Shown here piece after piece: positions 61,301-64,000 of a stretch of 64,000 nucleotides of DNA. The DNA is taken from the NCBI RefSeq assembly GCF_000266945.1, contig NC_018025.1, positions 2,480,001-2,544,000 on the forward strand. Direction: 5' to 3'. How positions within the stretch are numbered: position 1 is the first letter of the stretch; each line of letters opens with the position of its first letter. This DNA comes from Desulfomonile tiedjei DSM 6799 (GTDB lineage Bacteria > Desulfobacterota > Desulfomonilia > Desulfomonilales > Desulfomonilaceae). The notes beneath the pieces were generated by a model. It saw nothing but the letters and a program-made list of their open reading frames with translations. It was not told the DNA's origin and did no database searches. The translations under genes were made by a program, and so were the position numbers.

Positions 61301-63469
61301 CCACTCTGCGCAGCATTTGGTGCAAAAGCATGAGGTGCTGCACGTCGACGAACATTCTGAATTGGAAGGATTACAGGCGCTGACAGGCCATGTGAAATTG
61401 AGACTGTTGCTGGGGAGACCTGTTTGAGGATAGGGATACGCCTTGCTACTCCCGCAATTTGTAATGTGCTTGAATCCGCCGTACATCGCCACGGCTTTCA
61501 TGGAATTGTACCCGGTCGTCGTAGTTGAGAAAGCCATAATTGAGTAGACGGTCACGTGTATATCCGATATATCCGAGCGAAAGGTCGTTGATGAGGGATT
61601 ATGCATGTACTGGGCGGCCTTTACCGGATCCACCGACCCATTCCAGTCGCCATCCGATACGAGCACGACAAAACTGTTGCGGCAATTCACGGCAACCGCG
61701 GTACCCAGCGTATTTGTGGTATAGTAGGGATCTGCAGCCGTACCCTTGACTATAAAGCTGGAATTGTCCGCATAGCTGTGAGTGTTTGCCTGCTGAAAGT
61801 AGTCACTGGCTTCGTAAAGACCTTCACCCGTGGGCGTCCCGTTATACGGATAAATCTGAGTGAAATCTACCTTCGCACTCGAATTATCGACTCCTTCAAG
61901 CGCATTTATCAGGAGACTCTGGCTTGTGTTGTCGCACCCCACTGCAATCTTGCCTCTTTTGTCCGGAGTGCTGCCACTGGATGTAGTGGAGTTGTAATAT
62001 TCAAATCCGAACCTCACGTATCCGAAAGACTTTTGAATGACTCCGCTTCTGGAGTCTTTCGTTCCGTCTGCCGCTGGTTCCAGTCGAAGTCTCGCTCGAC
62101 CGGATGGGAAGGCGCCGATTTTGGTGAGAATCGAACCGTTATGTGGATAGCCTGATACGGTGTACGTTGTGAGGTTTACGTTTGAGAAAAGTGTGTACGA
62201 CGCTTGATAAGAAGATGTGGTCTTCTGATCGTAATAGGTTGCAACCACGTAGTAGGTTCCCGCCGCGAAATCAGTATCTATGCTGGCCGTAGTGGCGGAA
62301 TTCGAGGTCACGAGATACGAAGATCCACCCCAGTTGTTGGACGGCGCAGCAGAATATATCATGAGGTATGCTTTGTTCGGCCAATTACCCGATAGAGTGA
62401 GCTGAACCCTGGTCTTCTGAGTGAGCGTGAACTGCCATGTCTCAAAATACCTGCTCAGATTTTGGGCGCTCGTTGATTTCAACTGTCCGGTGTACTTGCC
62501 CTTTATCGTCAGAAACATATCCCTGTCATAGCCGGATGAACTTTTGTAATAACCTCCGGAAGAATTGTAGTCGTTGGGATACGTTGTACTGGACTCAAGG
62601 GTGGCTGGCCTCACGTAGAAATCTGCATACAGATAGGATGTGTCCTGGACACGTCTCCTGGCGCCCTGTGGTCTCAAGTAGCAATAGCTGTCATCTGAAG
62701 GGCAAATCGATCGACCCCCGATCAAGGCTTTGAGGGCTGCGTCTATGCGGGAAGTGAGAACGAAATTTAAAATATTCCCGCTGATGCCGGTCTGATTACC
62801 TGAGCTGTCAAGGACGAAGGTCCCGTTGATTCTCTTTACGACATATCCTGCCGTATCCGCTGTGCTGTTCCACAAAACAGTGTTGTAACTCGATGATGTA
62901 ACGGTAAATGTGTTCCCGCTGATAGCCGTTACCGTGAAAGCGTTTCCGTTCAGCCCCGTGTGACTCGTCAAATCGGAAAAAGCCACGATATCGCCTACGG
63001 CAAAGGTGTGGCCTGCTGCAGTGAAGGTAATCTTGTCCGTGCCGCCGTTAGCGCTGTTCGTTACGCTATATGTGGTGACAGGCTGGGTGCTGGCGAGTTT
63101 GAAATAATCATAGGTCGTGGTCGTGGTGGATGGTACATAAACGTAATACTTGTCGGTTTCAAACGTGCCGTAATAGGAATACATCTGATCGTAGGCTTTG
63201 TAGATGCTACTCGAATAACACTCCGCAATGTAGTTGGAGAAATAACTGGAAAAGGCATTCGAGACATCGTAATACGCAGGGAATTGCATACTTCCCGAAT
63301 AATCCATTACAAGCATTACGTTGGGTCTACTGGCGGACCCTACAATAGGGGGAATGCTGCAGGGTGAATACGTAGCGGCAGTTGCCTCGCAAGTGAACAG
63401 AATCCCTGTTGCAGAGAAGAGAACCAGCAACGCCAAGATACGGAGGCCATAGTGTATTCTAATATTCAT
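58346..63469 (-). CDS. pilY1: PilY1-like type IV pilus tip/assembly protein
   Basis: A 1707-residue exported protein with a signal peptide (ILALLVLFSATGILFTCEAT). A vWA-like N-terminal part has MIDAS D56-Y-S-G-S-M and, near 640-690, an adjacent FVVLVSDGDW (third metal aspartate). The C-terminal half (about 900-1630) is the PilY1 seven-bladed beta-propeller (VIYVGANDGMLHAFL, VYVGDMNGYFYGIKF). A calcium-type loop is seen in DRDGDGVYES. Three cysteine-rich insertions stand out, the largest encoded at about 59915-60085. PilY1 proteins sit at the pilus tip and serve adhesion, mechanosensing and extension. GGAGGGG precedes ATG 63469, which overlaps the preceding gene by 11 nt. Confidence 0.88.
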   Translation of the reverse strand: MNIRIHYGLRILALLVLFSATGILFTCEATAATYSPCSIPPIVGSASRPNVMLVMDYSGSMQFPAYYDVSNAFSSYFSNYIAECYSSSIYKAYDQMYSYYGTFETDKYYVYVPSTTTTTYDYFKLASTQPVTTYSVTNSANGGTDKITFTAAGHTFAVGDIVAFSDLTSHTGLNGNAFTVTAISGNTFTVTSSSYNTVLWNSTADTAGYVVKRINGTFVLDSSGNQTGISGNILNFVLTSRIDAALKALIGGRSICPSDDSYCYLRPQGARRRVQDTSYLYADFYVRPATLESSTTYPNDYNSSGGYYKSSSGYDRDMFLTIKGKYTGQLKSTSAQNLSRYFETWQFTLTQKTRVQLTLSGNWPNKAYLMIYSAAPSNNWGGSSYLVTSNSATTASIDTDFAAGTYYVVATYYDQKTTSSYQASYTLFSNVNLTTYTVSGYPHNGSILTKIGAFPSGRARLRLEPAADGTKDSRSGVIQKSFGYVRFGFEYYNSTTSSGSTPDKRGKIAVGCDNTSQSLLINALEGVDNSSAKVDFTQIYPYNGTPTGEGLYEASDYFQQANTHSYADNSSFIVKGTAADPYYTTNTLGTAVAVNCRNSFVVLVSDGDWNGSVDPVKAAQYMHNPSSTTFRSDISDIHVTVYSIMAFSTTTTGYNSMKAVAMYGGFKHITNCGSSKAYPYPQTGLPSNSLNFTWPVSACNPSNSECSSTCSTSCFCTKCCAEWNATWDRDGDGVYESQGIPDGYYQADDGRKLEEALTKVMSAVTTGNAAASAVATVSQETSSDDVIVRGVFQAADPDNPTDFLWKGHIEAYFPFTSGDTTYYDFELSSFLNTSDPDLAGLCMGLSSSSRHCWDSGQILYSQSPVSSDARLIYTWVYDSSSDTYKQKTFDSTNISTSDLGVVNTTERDNIINWVRGNTVTGYRNRNGWILGDIVYSTPVVVGPPKLGSVSKRDPNINEYMTYLGNQSTRSKVIYVGANDGMLHAFLMGTTTDGSTWVFEPGVDSNIGKELWAYIPGNLLTELQALKSTSYGTTTGTSPCVHRAMVDLGPRHWEVYIKSDYCGSSADAQGRCWRSVIIGGERGGGDVYFAIDITDPVPDSSDSSKGPKVLWEYSVLKNRIVAEQGTTSTTTCMQACRNSCTTNCQSTYDTCYSKCSTTACKTSCLTTQATCQSNCEAICATSTCGSATYKAYAPFKAAYESIKTLPLAWSQPYVARIHVPNTVKFYVGEPDANTNLPSQTVQWDTNNNNRPVVFIGGGIHIYDRSFTTTPAIDDRFKMALFWPNLLMLDIETGYNLLEYIWPIVINANAKAFPNRQMGANTIPYAMSDVLALDVWDQVNSAVGDDGFVDRVYVGDMNGYFYGIKFNLSEYFPDATTSNSNFGVEVNIWPTKPISSSDLISNYYRSTLQPISVAPVASFESTSSSASSSSIPALRVIFGTGKYDDVTYGTDDKTDTAKMALYNLRDPVATVSGSTIYGLPVIGSSAIDPWSTVGSTNFKVQIVKKCGLPDSMTGFNTNCNWSSDSTVSDTTSAIYGLYQGDCCESSNSSCTDSCYQCIYDFRAPCESGSDGCGTPIDSADAPAEGKPGERVLGKPLLAAGLVFVTTFVPPFDICGYTGQGYLYVFDYMCQPFSSDYNPFPSEDTVTLTNSTGTNTVGYQVSLGSGVPSRAVLDSKGNSIIIQMSDGTIKKLKPDLGTNKPLQFRGWRQR

Positions 63470-63932
63470 TGGTCCCCTCCTTCTTTTTTAGAACGAGAAT
63501 GACGACATTACTCTTCTTCTGGCACGTGTAAACCTTGCTCTGGGATTGGACTTGGCTCAATGAGAGGGTCTGGCCCTGGTAATCGCTTATCTTCACGTTC
63601 TTGTCGGCCAGACTCAATTTCCAGGTGGTCTTACCTGTCTTGAAAATGGTAAGTGACGATCGGCCGACCTCAACGACCTCAGAAGGGCCGTCCACTGCGT
63701 ATCCTTCTTTCACGAGATCCTTCACTTTTTGGTCTATGTAGCTCGTGCTTATCTCATCCTGGGAAATGGTTGTCTGGCTGGAAGTAGATGTGGTTCCTGT
63801 TGCTCCGCCTGTACCGGTTCCGGCAGCCCAGGTTGGAGAGCATAGTGTCCCAAGAGTCAACGCGGCCGAGAGTACCAGAGCAGCGAGGTCCGAACCGAAA
63901 CAAATGGGATTTGGTTGTCTCTTTCTGTTCAT
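63459..63932 (-). CDS. Small exported protein coupled to pilY1
   Basis: A 157-residue protein with a signal peptide (SDLAALVLSAALTLGTLCSP, then TWAAG), a Thr/Ser/Gly-rich linker and a C-terminal domain of alternating strands (VVEVGRSSLTIFKTGKTTWKLS, split here as VEVGRSSLTIFK and TTWKLSLADKNVKI). I recognise no family. TAGGAGG lies before ATG 63932. Its stop is 11 nt inside pilY1, so the two are translationally coupled. Probably a periplasmic or pilin-associated accessory of PilY1. Confidence 0.65.
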   Translation of the reverse strand: MNRKRQPNPICFGSDLAALVLSAALTLGTLCSPTWAAGTGTGGATGTTSTSSQTTISQDEISTSYIDQKVKDLVKEGYAVDGPSEVVEVGRSSLTIFKTGKTTWKLSLADKNVKISDYQGQTLSLSQVQSQSKVYTCQKKSNVVILVLKKKEGTNEY

Positions 63933-63967
63933 GAAGATGCCTCCTAAATGGCAACAAAAAGAAGCAG

Positions 63968-63987
63968 TTGATTGATCGGTCAATCAA
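63968..63987. promoter_or_regulatory. Palindrome upstream of the pilY1 operon
   Basis: TTGATTGA-TCGG-TCAATCAA, 8-bp perfect arms, 36 nt before the small gene start. It resembles a TetR-type operator, but the regulator is unknown. Confidence 0.4.
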
Positions 63988-64000
63988 GACAAGGCTGGAG

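Noticed and set aside
59693-62155. Several plus-strand frames of 90-185 residues
   Set aside because: All antisense to the PilY1 gene; no ribosome sites or recognisable domains.

Overview
The window looks like the chromosome of a strictly anaerobic, sulfate-reducing or syntrophic member of the Desulfobacterota (former Deltaproteobacteria), perhaps close to Desulfomonile. This is inferred from gene content: electron-transfer flavoprotein with a CCG-type Fe-S partner, several UGA-containing selenoprotein genes, a corrinoid O-demethylation cluster with its ATP-dependent reactivator, a tungstate/molybdate-type regulator built on a recombinase fold, and sigma-54 control. No 16S or other taxonomic marker is present.

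Layout. 1-2408: the end of an Fe-S oxidoreductase plus etfBA. 2421-2584: a 164-bp three-hairpin repeat between convergent genes. 2588-7954: GT-C glycosyltransferase (minus), a large PAS/HAMP histidine kinase and a GlsB-type membrane protein. 8604-13007: RND pump and adaptor. 13055-16002: a TunR-like regulator with an inactivated recombinase fold, a universal stress protein and a TauE/SafE permease. 16592-22927: an ArsR repressor with a perfect palindromic operator, followed by a redox cluster in which three genes, possibly four, are interrupted by in-frame UGA codons that read naturally as selenocysteine (thioredoxin-like; rhodanese-DsbD-thioredoxin with two UGAs; a second small thioredoxin-like protein). 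NapH-like ferredoxin, GcvH-like, methyltransferase and fatty-acid-hydroxylase genes come next. 23020-29681: small membrane and secreted proteins, tRNA-Arg(TCG), tRNA-His(GTG), TPR protein, L,D-transpeptidase, DinB-like protein and an EamA exporter.

30398-41235: a corrinoid methyl-transfer (probably O-demethylation) island. A methyltetrahydrofolate:corrinoid methyltransferase and an MFS permease run leftward. A PAS-PAS sigma-54 activator, corrinoid protein, UroD-family methyltransferase, second MFS permease, DUF1638 protein and RACo-type activator run rightward. Both arms have a sequence matching a -24/-12 promoter, so the activator probably switches on both. 41632-45284: a vWA / kinase-like / PP2C trio matching the TerY-P triad, which is linked to stress and phage defence. 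46329-53092: a leftward pentose-phosphate operon (tkt, rpiB, fused transaldolase-glucose-6-phosphate isomerase, gnd), preceded by a second copy of the three-hairpin repeat. 53495-56282: EmrAB-type drug efflux. 56416-57895: an intact insertion sequence. 57974-58256: palindromic repeats. 58346-63932: a large PilY1-like pilus-tip protein translationally coupled to a small exported protein.

The strongest candidates for something under-described are the selenoprotein redox cluster, with a nested hairpin over two UGA codons in a rhodanese active site, and the two-copy three-hairpin element, whose stems vary while pairing is kept and which sits both times between converging genes.
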